NCBI GenBank assembly: GCA_019649035.1
Contig: BMAT01012373.1
Location: forward strand, 43,503 to 76,770
Length of the DNA stretch: 33,268 nucleotides
DNA from: Elysia marginata
Taxonomy: Eukaryota > Mollusca > Gastropoda > Plakobranchidae
Reading direction: 5' to 3'
In this document: positions 11,811-21,882 of the stretch, piece by piece
Numbering within the stretch: the stretch's first letter is position 1
How the letters are laid out: every line of letters begins with the position of its first letter
Notes under the pieces: model-generated
Databases searched by the model: none
Told to the model about the DNA's origin: nothing
What the model saw: only the letters and a program-made list of their open reading frames with translations
Program-made: the position numbers and the translations under genes

Positions 11811-13301
11811 CATGTTTCTTCTTACAAGTGAATGGTTTAAAAGATCATTCCGCGTCCAATTTCATATACGGTACTGCTCTGACCCTTGAACTGCTGTTGT
11901 ACGTGTACATACATGCGTGTTGTGTTGCTGCTATTTGTTGGTGTTCACCTTATGTTGTTTGGTATGAAATCTCCTCCCCAAAAGCTATGTGTTCAACCTA
12001 TGAGTATCCTGAGGATTGTGTTAAATATTTACAGTATTTCTGTCAACTGAATCATATGTTATGATAATCAGTGAATATTTTACATTGAATGTCTTTTTAT
12101 TCACACACACCCCGCAAACATTTTTTTTTTAGTTTTTTATTTCTTTTATAATTTTATTTATGTCAGCTGATAAGTTCTTTGTTCTTAGTTTTGATGACGT
12201 TTGTAGCAGAATAAAATACGCCTAGCTGTGTGGTTGTGTGGAGTGGGAGATGTTTAGGCCAGAACAATTATATGTCGCTGGTTCTATGGGATTGATGCTC
12301 TTAGTTGTACAGCCTTTTTTTTTAGTTTGGTAGGTTGTTTTTTTTTTTTATAATTTTTATTTCATTATCTTTTTGCACTGTGGGTATCAAATACAATGCA
12401 AATGAGTGTCATCATTTGTAATGTGATTGTTTTTAAATTACTTATACTATGGAAGAAATTTTAGCTGGAATGGAAAATTTTTATTTGTAGATTTACATTT
12501 TTCTTGGTGGATGTGCTAAAGAAGACAAGGGTGGAGATTGTCTGCATTTTTTTTTTTTGTGGTTTTTTTAATTATAGCCTTTTTAGGCCTTTTTTATATC
12601 CTTTTTTTTTTTTTAGAAAGACTGGGGTCTTTACACTATGACGGGTAATCACTTGTTGACTTTAGGTCAAACAGTATTGATAAGTCAGTCATTTTGGGTT
12701 TTTTTTTTTTACAGTGACTTATTATTGTGCCATGCATGCATCTTGTCAACTGAAAAAGTTTTTCATTTTGCTTCTTTACCTGTAGTTACAACTGTTTCTA
12801 GTCATTTTTGTATAGACATTTTAGTTCTTTTTTTTTTTTTAACTTCTTTACACTGAAGCTGTGTATCCTCGCAGTTCGAGTCATTGGTCCTCATGTATGA
12901 CGTTGTGATCTTGCAAGACTTTTAGTTGGTTTTTTTTTTTTCGTTCACATTTATTAATGAAATTTTTTGTTGCAATTTCTTAAAGAGATTGACCTAGTAC
13001 CTTAAAAATTGCAAATATAGGAGGTGGGGGGTTATGTTCCTTAATGTCTTCCTATGCTGATTGGCACATTGCTTCAAAATGCGATGCTGTTCCATTTGAT
13101 CAGTTTTAATGTATTATAGCAGTCTTTGCAATTCTGTACATACATCTTAAGTTGTTTTTGTATATTTGGGAAAGGGGAGGGGAGACATAAAAAGGATACT
13201 ATTTCACTGTTATTGAAGTCACAGAAAAGTTTCATTGTGGGGATAAATTCTTATAATTTAGGTTTTGGGTCACTTTATTGCGACTTCTGAGGAAAGATAC
13301 A

Positions 13302-13373
13302 AATAAATATTTTGTGTTTTTATTTTCTTAATTTCCGCAATATGTTTTTGTTATTGAATAAATTGAGAATAAA
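13302..13373 (+). terminator. Cluster of three AATAAA poly(A) signals (candidate 3' end of gene 1)
   Basis: AATAAA occurs at 13302-13307, 13357-13362 and 13368-13373. The first is followed by the T/GT-rich stretch TTTTGTGTTTTTATTTTC, a plausible downstream element. Cleavage here would give a 3' UTR of about 8.5 kb. Confidence 0.4.
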
Positions 13374-14030
13374 CCACTGGTGGGTAATTTGAAGGGAAAA
13401 AAATTATTATCAGTGATGTAAATGTTTTAGATTTAAGCTGGTTTCAGCTTTTTTCCCCCTCAAATTCCTATCTCAATTTTATTGAGAAAAAAATGAATCA
13501 GCAATTCAAGACCTGCTTGCAAGTAAACTTTTGCAGTATTGAACTTAAGTAAGAGGACAACTTCTGCATCTATAAGCCTTTTACGAGTTGCCCTTGCCTA
13601 TTGTCACTCTATAGTTCTACAATATTGATTCTAAAGCGCTAAATTTCATGTCATTTTCAGATTTTTTTTCATTGGCCATTTACAACCCTGAACTATGTTT
13701 AAGAGGATGAGGGTTGTTTTTCTTTGTTTACACCAATGGTGTAAGTCATCTAAAGGTTTGAGAATGGCAAATGGCTGAGAAGTTCAATTTTGTTAGCATG
13801 TGAAAACTTTACTGTGAGTAGATGAGGTCTAGATTAGATATGAATTAACAAAACCAGAATGAGCTAAAGAATGATTTGTTTTTGTTTGAAGGCCAAGTCC
13901 TTTATAGTTTCAGGTTAATTGCAGTGTGCAATACAAATGTCCATATTATATGCATGTATTTTATCCATTCATTAATTGTTTGTCATATTATCAGATGATT
14001 CCTGTCATATTCCTGTCATCTGCATCATAT

Positions 14031-14080
14031 GGGATCTGGATAAAGTTAACACCTTGGGGCTTAAGAAATTTGTTAATTTC
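14031..14080 (+). mobile_element. Remnant of a pogo-like MITE terminus
   Basis: GGGATCTGGATAAAGTTAAC followed by ACCTTGGGG matches the left end of copy A (GGAATCCGGATAAAGTCAAC, ACCTCGGG) with a few changes, then TTGTTAATTT where A has TGTTGACTT. The opposite end was not found, so this is a decayed, one-sided fragment. Confidence 0.5.
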
Positions 14081-14088
14081 ATGAAAAT

Positions 14089-14319
14089 TTAGGGGTGGGG
14101 TGGTATCTTTTTTAAAGTATTAAGAAAATCAGTATGGGATTGCTCCAAGGAGCTTATGTATTCTTCTTCGGCAATGATCAAGGATGGAATTTCACTAAAC
14201 ATTGTCACCCGCTGTTCAAACATATTTTCCTCACTTGGTGCTACAATGATGCAGGCCCAAACATAACCGGCTGCCATCAATAAAATTGATTCTAACTTTT
14301 TAGCAGGTTATTTAAAAAA
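14089..14319 (-). other. Unassigned coding-like open frame
   Basis: Open on the minus strand from a stop just above 14319 down to 14089, with ATG codons at 14280 and 14277. The peptide (MMAAGYVWACIIVAP, then FEQRVTMFSEIPSLIIAEEE) is less biased than the T/A-run frames nearby. I cannot assign it to a family. No convincing acceptor is seen, and its 3' side abuts the transposon remnant at 14031-14080. It may be a single exon, a gene fragment moved by a transposon, or chance. Confidence 0.25.
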
Positions 14320-16251
14320 TTGATGATCACAAGTCGGAAAAAGTTGCTGCGCCTAATTTTTAACCCTGGAGATAAACCACATCATAACGATATCAGAGTA
14401 AGCATTGGCCTAAATTAAGCCTTGACAATCATTGACGCTTCAGTAATGAAACGGTAAATTGAACAGGAGTCGCAGTAGAGCTGTGTGGATAAGCAGTCAA
14501 ATTTTTTTATGAGTAAGGTATATATTTTAGCTCTAATTAAGATAGTGACGAAACAAGTGAGCTGTCGGCTTTACGCTTTCGTCAGACAAAAAAATTAAAA
14601 ACGTGTAAGACACTTCCATAAATACGGACAGGACTATCAATAAAAGAAAAGCAATAATATTATTATAAATTTTATTATAGAATATGAATGATGAGATAAA
14701 AATTTTAAAAATGTACCTAGAAATCTAGATATAAATCTATCTGCTGGAAAAAAAGAAAAAAAGGGGGGGGGGGGTATTAGGGAGAAGGGGCCTGAGGATC
14801 CACGAAAATTGTAACTGAATTGCACAATGAACAATTTGGCGATTCCGACTGTATTTCTCTTAATTTTGAAAACTGAAGTGGTACACATGACAATGATCAG
14901 ATAGGCCTTTGTTAACAAAACCTTATGAGGTGCTCCAAAATTTGTTTGATTTAGTGTTGTGGGTCTGTGAGGTGGAGTATAGGCGGGGGTTCAGATTTTT
15001 TTTTCAGGGGTCTGGTTCTGTCGATGTGTGATGTAATTTAACACAAATAAAACATCAAATCATTGTTACAGTGTTTTTATTTTTTATCTTATTTCTGAAA
15101 ATACTTCATCATCTTAAACGACAGATAACTTTAGTCATAGCCTCAAGGTGTTAACTTGAAATATGTTCAGGTTTCTTTCCTGGCCTCAGAATATAAATAA
15201 CTAAGCTTGTAAGCTTGTTTTATTTCTTATAAAATTTATAAATGGCAAGGCTCAACCTAATATGTAAATTGATTTGCGCTCATTATGATCAGCGACGCTC
15301 CGCAGACTGTTGAATGAAGCTTTATGAGCTGCATTGCTCTTGAATGTAGTCAGCACATTCATTTCTACTACTTGAATTCTAACGGAATGTTCTTAAATAG
15401 GCCTATCTCTAAAATATATATACATATATATATGTGTCCCTTGCAACTTACATAGATATCTACTTAGTCCATAGAAAGTTTTTGCATTTGGCTTTACTGT
15501 TTTGTCTCTATCATGTGAACTGTAATTCATATGTTAGTTTTATTATGAAGTCAAGTTTATTTTGATATTTGGCTTTATTCTTCTTTTTTTTGTGGTGGAG
15601 CTTCTCCTTGTAATATGTCTTTGTTTTTCAAAATAGGAAAAATGAACAGTTTTTACATTTTGTATAAATTTTAATCTGGTAAATTTTTACCCCATCATAT
15701 TAAAGAGATCTTTAATAATAGGTTCATCATCTGGACTCATTTTGCGGGTCTGGCCTGAAGATAAAAGATGTAATATGACCTTGTTGTACTGTTCATAATA
15801 AAAAGACTTAGTGACTCTTTGTAAAACTAAAACAAGTTTTTGTTGGAGCTCAAAATATTCAACGCAAAGGAACAGATTTTATGCATTAGAATAGAAGCAG
15901 GTCTTTTAACTGAGATATATAAATTATAATGCATATTATTTTCACACATTTTTTCATGTGTATATTTTTTTCATTCTAAGTGTATGCTAAAACTAGTCAA
16001 TTGTAATTTGCAAAGCATTTTAAGGTTGTTTTTTTTTTGTTTTGTTTTTTTCTCAAACTGCCTTGCCTTTTAATTTTATCTTTCCCCTTTTGAATTTTCT
16101 GGTTTGTTTTTTTTTATTTTCATGGCTAGTAGTTCACTACTACTACTAGTAAATGTACTGATTTGAGTAAAAAATATTTTTGTCACTATTTTTTTTTTGT
16201 TCATGCACTCCAAGCGTATGCTTTACATGTTGTCACCAAGTACATGTCTGT

Positions 16252-16257
16252 AATAAA
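16252..16257 (+). terminator. AATAAA poly(A) signal, distal candidate for gene 1
   Basis: AATAAA sits just where the T-run-rich stretch ends. It is followed about 25 bases on by CATGTTTTTTCCTGTGTATT, a reasonable U/GU-rich downstream element. It is an alternative to the cluster at 13302. Confidence 0.3.
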
Positions 16258-16467
16258 TGAAATGAAATTCAACCAGGCCATGTTTTTTCCTGTGTATTTG
16301 CTAGGACGAGGAAAGTGTCAGCTTGTAAAACTTATGGTTTGAGAGGTGAACAAATGTGGACAAGTGCGCAGGCCACAGAAGCCAATATATTAACCTTGTG
16401 AAGCAAGAGTGATGAAAGCAGGCAATTTAGGAAAAATGAATTTAGGATGTTCATTAAAATACATTTG

Positions 16468-16601
16468 CAGTGGAATCCTGATAAAATCAACACCTCGGGA
16501 CCGCAAAAATGTGTTGACTTTAAGCAAGAGTTGGCATTAACCATTACAAAGATATAAAGAAATACAACTTTAAAGGTGTTGACTTTAAGTGTATTCCACT
16601 G
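16468..16601 (+). mobile_element. Miniature deletion derivative of the pogo-like MITE, copy D
   Basis: Starts CAGTGGAATCCTGATAAAAT, continues CAACACCTCGGGACCGCAAA as in copy A, and ends GTGTATTCCACTG. Only the termini remain (134 bp), with GTTGACTTTAAG near both ends. TA duplications are no longer visible. The flanks (16258-16467 and 16602-17400) hold nothing I recognise. Confidence 0.75.
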
Positions 16602-17400
16602 GAGTTGTTAAGTCAGCTAAATGAATAAGCCTAAAAACTCAAGGACATCTCTTGGTTTATTTGCTCGTAATGTAGACATGCAATCATGTATCTAAATGTG
16701 AACAATTTTATAGAAAGGTTTTGTTGATCCATTTCATTTAACTTTTTAGACCAGAATTTACAATAGAACAGAACTCATACATGCACCATAAACTGTGTGG
16801 TGACCACCGATTTCCACAAGAGTGTTAAACAAAGGGAATAATTTGATCGGTTTGAGCTCAACCGAGGGTTTAACCCGCCTTGAACCTAGATCTAGGCCTT
16901 CAACTTAGACAGAAAACCACTTAAAACACAGACTGTCTTATCAGTGTTCTGTTGATCTCAACTGTTTAATTCTTTTGGAATGGTCTGAACATGAAAAATT
17001 ATTGCGTGATGTTATGATAGACATTTGGAATAAAAAATTATTTGGGTAAAACATAGAAATTATCAATGTATTTCAATTTCAGGTCCAATTTTTTGGTTTA
17101 CAATTAGACCAGCCTTGGTTCCAGCTGAACTGGAATGACTTATGTCTTAAAAGTTCTGTCAGGTGGTTTCATTCAAGAATTTGCCTGATCAGTAGTCTAA
17201 AAATTAGAATAGAAGGAATATGGAAAGAGTAAGATAGCAAGAGGGAAGGGAGAATTTCATGCCAGAAAGCCATTGAAGTTGGCCAGTAAACAAGGACTGC
17301 AACTCTTAAGTTTAACTACTTGGAGCTGGTCCTGCTTACATTCCTAAATTTTACTACAAATTAATTACTACATTTAAACTGAAATATTATGTACAATGTA

Positions 17401-18053
17401 CAGTGGAATCCGCGAGAAGTCAACTAGCTTGAGGTCAACTCTTGGTTAAAGTCAACACTTTGCAACGGTCCCGTTTTTTTTCCTTCTTTATTTAAGTAAC
17501 ATTATTTCGCATTAAGTCAACAGCTTCGGACCCATTTTCGCTTAAAGTCAACACCTCGTGGTCAATTTGAAAGATAAAGAGAGACCCCCAGATGGGTCTT
17601 GGGAGAGACAAAGAGAAATAGCGGAGATGGGCGCTCTTTGTTTCAATCATGATTCAAGACACTGCGTGCAGCGCTCGCCCGCCTGTCTGGGCCAACTGGC
17701 TAGTGGGGGGAGAGGGGGAGGGGTTAGTACAGCTGGACAGAAGACAGTGACAGATGCTGATTGGTGCAGTTCACCGATGGTTCTCCCACTCCTCCCCGCC
17801 TTGCCAAACCAGTGCGAACACAGTGTTCATGTGCACACCTGGGCATTCCATTCCTGTGTCTTAAATCTAGGCTAAGCTGGCCTTCATCATTTCTCAGAAT
17901 ACCAGTATGCTGCGCTCGTTGAATTTATCTAGTTCTTACACATTGTAATATGTTGCACCCCCCCTCCCTCCATGAAATTGAATAAAGTCAACCTTGCTTA
18001 AAGTCAACACTTTTTTTCGGTCCCGAGGTGTTGACTTTATCCGGATTCCACTG
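17401..18053 (-). mobile_element. Pogo/Tigger-like non-autonomous DNA transposon, copy B (reverse of A)
   Basis: Flanked by TA (17399-17400 and 18054-18055). It begins CAGTGGAATCCGCGAGAAG, matching the reverse complement of copy A's right end, and ends ATCCGGATTCCACTG. Interior order matches A in reverse: iterated AAGTCAAC, the GGGTCTTGGGAGAGACAAAG segment, ATTGG at 17760-17764, then a C-run. Open frames here differ from those of the other copies and are not conserved, so it is non-coding. Confidence 0.82.
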
Positions 18054-18250
18054 TACTATGTTTCAACCACAATATGTCTAACCGGATATGAAAGTTGAAC
18101 CCCCTAAAATTACGCGTTAAACTTGTTCTACTGTACCTAAAAGTCTCCTGAAACTGACTTGAAGAACAATAATGAAAGGAAAGAAGTCGCGAGAGAAATC
18201 TACTGCATGCTTACATGTGGAACGTCTAACCTTCAGACCTACCAACAGTG

Positions 18251-18323
18251 CTGCTGTAGACGAACCAAGTGCAGTACCTCTCAGTTTACACTGCAGATAC
18301 TGCACTTGGTTTTTCCTGGGCAG
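18251..18323 (+). ncRNA. Candidate pre-miRNA-like hairpin, 3' arm resembling miR-92
   Basis: AACCAAGTGCAGTA (18263-18276) pairs perfectly with TACTGCACTTGGTT (18298-18311) around a 21-nt loop. The stem extends outward through an internal loop to CTGC (18251-18254) with GCAG (18320-18323). The 3' arm TACTGCACTTGG...CCTGG is similar to miR-92 (TATTGCACTTGT...CCTGT), and miR-92 precursors also carry the mature strand on the 3' arm. One seed base differs. Similarity was judged from memory and expression is unknown; it may be a transposon-derived fold-back. Confidence 0.3.
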
Positions 18324-18640
18324 AGTGGGTGTGTGTGTAAATAGTGCTTGATACAGAATTGTGTGAACTACAAGATCAGCTGGAGCACAACCTTTTTAAG
18401 AATAAGATACATAATTCCAGTATCACATCTATGTTCAAATTATTGTGAGAAATTGAAAACACAAAAGTTCAGAAATAAATTTGGATAAAACTAAAATACC
18501 CTAAGTCAAATTTCAACATCATAATAATTTTTCCTTTTTGTTTAATTGGGTGATTGTCTATTTTTGTTTATGTACTTAAATTATTTACTATTTCTTCATT
18601 TGCTTTGAATTTTTTTGGATTTAAATTGAGCTTTATGCTA

Positions 18641-19131
18641 CAGTGGACCTCAGATCTAACGAGCTATGCGGGAAATTATAGAAAGTTCGTTGAAGCCAGG
18701 GTTCATTGAAAGCAAAGTCTCTTTGAGTAACACAAAACGAATCAAGGAAGAAAAATAACCAATATCAGCCTTGAAAGCTTATTTAAAATTAGAAAGAATA
18801 GAACACAATGACAAACAGTGCTACAAGTTTTTGCAACTCTAGCTCTTTTTTCCTCTTATATGCTAATTTCTCTCTCTTTCAATACTGTGATGAAAGCAGT
18901 ATGATATATCAAGTGTAAAAAAAAAAAAAAGTGGCGAAAAAAAAAGACTAACCATTAGTTTCAGTTTCACTTCTAGTTCATTAAAAACGAGGTTAGTGTG
19001 AAATTAGTTCGTTCTAAACAAAGACATTTGTTAAGCTTAAACTTTAAAGAAGAGAAAAAATTGGGATTTTCTTTCAATTCGTAGAATGCAAGGGTTTGTT
19101 GAGTCCATATATTTAGATACGAGGTCCAATG
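18641..19131 (+). mobile_element. TA-flanked MITE of a second CAGTGGACCT family (element E)
   Basis: TA at 18639-18640 and 19132-19133. It starts CAGTGGACCTCAGATCTAAC and ends TTAGATACGAGGTCCAATG; the reverse complement of the end, CATTGGACCTCGTATCTAA, matches the start. Subterminal motifs include GTTCGTTGAAGCC and GTTCATTGAAAG on the left and AGTTCGTTC on the right. The interior holds long A-runs and no transposase. Ends and target site suggest another pogo/Tigger-type non-autonomous element, but its sequence is unlike copies A-D. Confidence 0.7.
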
Positions 19132-19284
19132 TATTATGATAGTTAATATGCTTTTGAGAAAAGAACATGCTAGGGAACAGAGGGAAAAGCTTTTTAAGGT
19201 GACTACATGTATATCGGTTTCCATTTAATAGAATTGAACTTTATAAATTTTGAATTATGTAAATTTCAGTTTATCATACATGTA

Positions 19285-19974
19285 CAGTGGAATCCGCGAG
19301 ATGTCAACTCGTTTGAAGTCAACTCTCGGTTAAAGTCAACACCTCGCAACGGTCCTGTTTTTTTCCTTCTTTTTTTAAGTAACTTTACTTCGCATTAAGT
19401 CAACAGCTTCGGGCCTATTTTCGCTTAAAGTCAACACCTCGTCAAATGGAAAGATATAGTGAGACCCCAGATTGGTCTTGGGAGAGACAAAGAGATTGTG
19501 GGTGGGTGGGCACTCATTGTCTCCAATCACGATTCAAGACACAGCGTGCAGCGCTTGCTCGCCTGCCTTGGCCCACTGGTCTGGCAAGGGCTAGTGGGGG
19601 AGAGGGGGGGGGAGCTAGTGCGGCCGGACAGAAGACAGTGACACGTCACATGCTGATTGGCGCGATTCACTGATGATGCTCCCACTCCTCCCCGCCTCGC
19701 CAAACCAGCGCGAACATAGTGTTCCTGTGCACAGTACACAGTCTGCACACACCTACGCATTCCAACCCTGCTCTACGTCTAGGCTAAGCTAGCCTTCATT
19801 TCTTTGAGTACTTACGCAGCGCTCGTTCTTACATCTAGTTATTACACATTGCAATATGTAACACCCCCCCCACACACACACACACACACCCAATGTAAAT
19901 GGATAAAGTCAACCTCGCTTAAAGTCAACACTTTTTTTCGGTCCCGAGGTGTTAACTTTATCCGGATTCCACTG
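19285..19974 (-). mobile_element. Pogo/Tigger-like non-autonomous DNA transposon, copy C
   Basis: Flanked by TA (19283-19284 and 19975-19976). It begins CAGTGGAATCCGCGAGATG and ends ATCCGGATTCCACTG, in the same orientation as copy B. It retains the iterated AAGTCAAC motifs, CCAAT (19523-19527), ATTGG (19656-19660) and, where A has a G-run, a C-run plus a (CA)n stretch near 19862-19890. By eye it is clearly alignable to A and B along its whole length, with many substitutions and indels. Confidence 0.82.
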
Positions 19975-20092
19975 TACTTCGATTTTGGAGATTTCCACTG
20001 TATGAAATGGGTGAGGTTTTCAAGCAGGGGAGCTAAAAAGATTTAAGAGTTAAGTTTAAAAAGATGCAAGGAATACATACAAAAGTATAAAT

Positions 20093-20305
20093 TAGACTCG
20101 CACGAGTTCAAGTCTGCGTTAAAATGCACCTATTCCAAATGTATCTGTCCTAACTTAATTTTGCTCTGTGAATGTGTATTGAAAAGATGTCAATTTCATT
20201 GTTGTCTAATGCGCTTTGAACTTTTTGTAAAAGCGCTATATAAATATTCTTCATTATTATTACTATTATTATATTATAAATTGTTACTATTATTGTTATA
20301 AATTG
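20093..20305 (+). mobile_element. 5'-truncated LINE 3' end (CR1/L2-like)
   Basis: TTCAAGTCTGCGTTAAAATG (20108-20127) reads FKSALK, recalling the C-terminal FKSxLKTxLF block of CR1/L2/Jockey-type reverse transcriptase ORFs. It is followed by GCGCTTTGAAC (20211-20221), AAGCGCTATATAAAT (20231-20245) and an ATT-repeat tail. That tail style is common to CR1/L2-type LINEs. Only about 200 bp remains, and the superfamily call is from pattern memory. Confidence 0.6.
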
Positions 20306-21882
20306 TCAATAACGGTCACAGGAGTAAGGCACATAACTTCTATCAGGCATTGCAAAAAAAAAAACAGTGCTCCGATTTAAAGAGTATCACAGTTTAATCA
20401 ATTAATGTAGTACCAGCGATAAAAAAAAACTTATTTAAAGAAAGTTTTAATTTGCATTACAGGCAAGTAACTTCTATAAATATGAGTCATAGTAAACAAA
20501 ATAGTTTCCAATTATTTGAAAAGTATTGCATTTAATTTTTTACTGATAATAGTTACAATTACACACTAAATGACCAACATATGACAGATACAGACATTTT
20601 ACTGTAATATGTATGTGTGAAGGCAGACGTTGGGTGGGAAAAGACACGTATTCAATGGCTTTGAGCAAAAGTTTTGTAAAGAATGAGACAATAATACATA
20701 CGCACCAATGGGAAATATGGGCTTGATTTACATTATAAGAACATGTACACTTCAAATAAATATACAAATTTTTTTGTTAATTCAGAAATAAATTTGTGTA
20801 TTTACAGCCCGTCCTTATGAGTCAGAATTTGGAAATTTTAAGTTTGAGAAATGACAACTATGAGAAGTTTTTTTCTGCAAAAATCTGACAGCAATATTCC
20901 CGCCAATCGGAAAGTGCATCAACACGAATTCAGAGAGAACAATTTGATCTCAGAGAAGAGCATCATGTTAAAATAAAACAAAGAAATGTAGATTTGGGCA
21001 GACAGAAAAAACGCAGACATAAAGACAAAGAAGACATTAACAATAGAAGAATCAGTTGTTGTTTCAGCTTTTTAGAGAGAGAGAAAGAGAAGAGCAAAAA
21101 GAGATGAAAGAGATAGAGACAGATCAAGGCTAGAGGGTTTTCCATGGAGAGCATTATATTCTCACATATCCAATGTATTTTCTGAGGTAGCCCGTGATAA
21201 AGTGGTAGGTATCAAATAATCGATGACAGTAATCTACCAAATCTTTCAAAGACTTATGAAGCAATGCTGTCACTATGAATTACGATTGTCTGAAACTCTG
21301 GGCAAGTTCAGCATTAGCAGTCCATGTTTTGAAGGGAAAAGTAAGAAAGACACCAACAGCAACATCACAGTATGACAAACAAGAATTTTGATATTAAATC
21401 ATAAAAGTTGATTGAAAATATTAAAGTAATTTTTATAATGGTACAAATTTTGACAATTTCATGTGATTTTTTTAAAGTTTGGAAGGTCATAAAAATGCAG
21501 TGTTGAAAACATCAAAGTTTGCTTATGTGAAAATCATAACATTAGACTTATTAGGACTGGTTGCAAAAGAAAGTATTTGTTGTGACTCAAATAGTCTAGA
21601 CATCACCAAAACTTCAGTCCCATTATTATCCTTCCCTTTCCCTAGCATCTCTTTCGGCATCATGTCATTGACATTTTCAGATAACCATTTCCAGCGCAAT
21701 CATGACCTGACATAACCACCAGTTCTGGAAGATTGAAGAGTAGACTTCAGTTTATGCGCAAACAGCTGAAAGTTCAATTCCTCCAGGCTCTCTTTGCTCT
21801 GTCCATGTTATATTGAATCAGATTCTGATATCAAGGGGTAGATTCCAGTCTGTAGAGTTGTGTGTAGACTAGCAAATCTCCC
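20306..21882 (-). other. Probable PIGL 3' UTR and intergenic DNA
   Basis: No gene or recognisable repeat seen. No AATAAA is found on the minus strand here; an ATTAAA variant at 20536-20531 is a possible poly(A) signal, which would give a 3' UTR of about 1.3 kb. The convergent 3' ends of the two genes are thus separated by several kilobases of transposon-rich DNA. Confidence 0.3.

Larger units (their letters stand above)
4879..16257 (+). other. Probable very long 3' UTR / 3' flank of gene 1
   Basis: There is no convincing coding exon on the + strand after the stop at 4876-4878. From there to about 16.2 kb the + strand is full of T-runs of 8 or more (near 5331, 5633, 7124, 8205, 8676, 12121, 12334, 12550, 12601, 12699, 12826, 12930, 16028, 16190), while long A-runs are rare. 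This asymmetry suits one transcribed U-rich 3' UTR. AATAAA hexamers occur at 5754, 7597, 11156, then as a cluster at 13302-13373 and at 16252, so alternative 3' ends are plausible. Transposon insertions inside it are listed separately. The stretches 5785-7270, 7441-8705, 9865-11370, 11811-13300 and 14320-16250 hold nothing else I can support. The UTR end is an inference. Confidence 0.45.

Noticed and set aside
14860-14890. Minus-strand match to the end of PIGL exon 1 (GTCATGTGTACCACTTCAG, compared with GTTATGTGCACCACTTCAG)
   Set aside because: Only about 19 bases match, with no flanking similarity or other PIGL exons nearby; chance is likely in a 33-kb window.
17558-17875. 105-codon open frame with Trp/Arg-rich peptide inside copy B
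   Set aside because: The corresponding regions of copies A and C are not open in the same frame, and the element is explained as a non-coding MITE.
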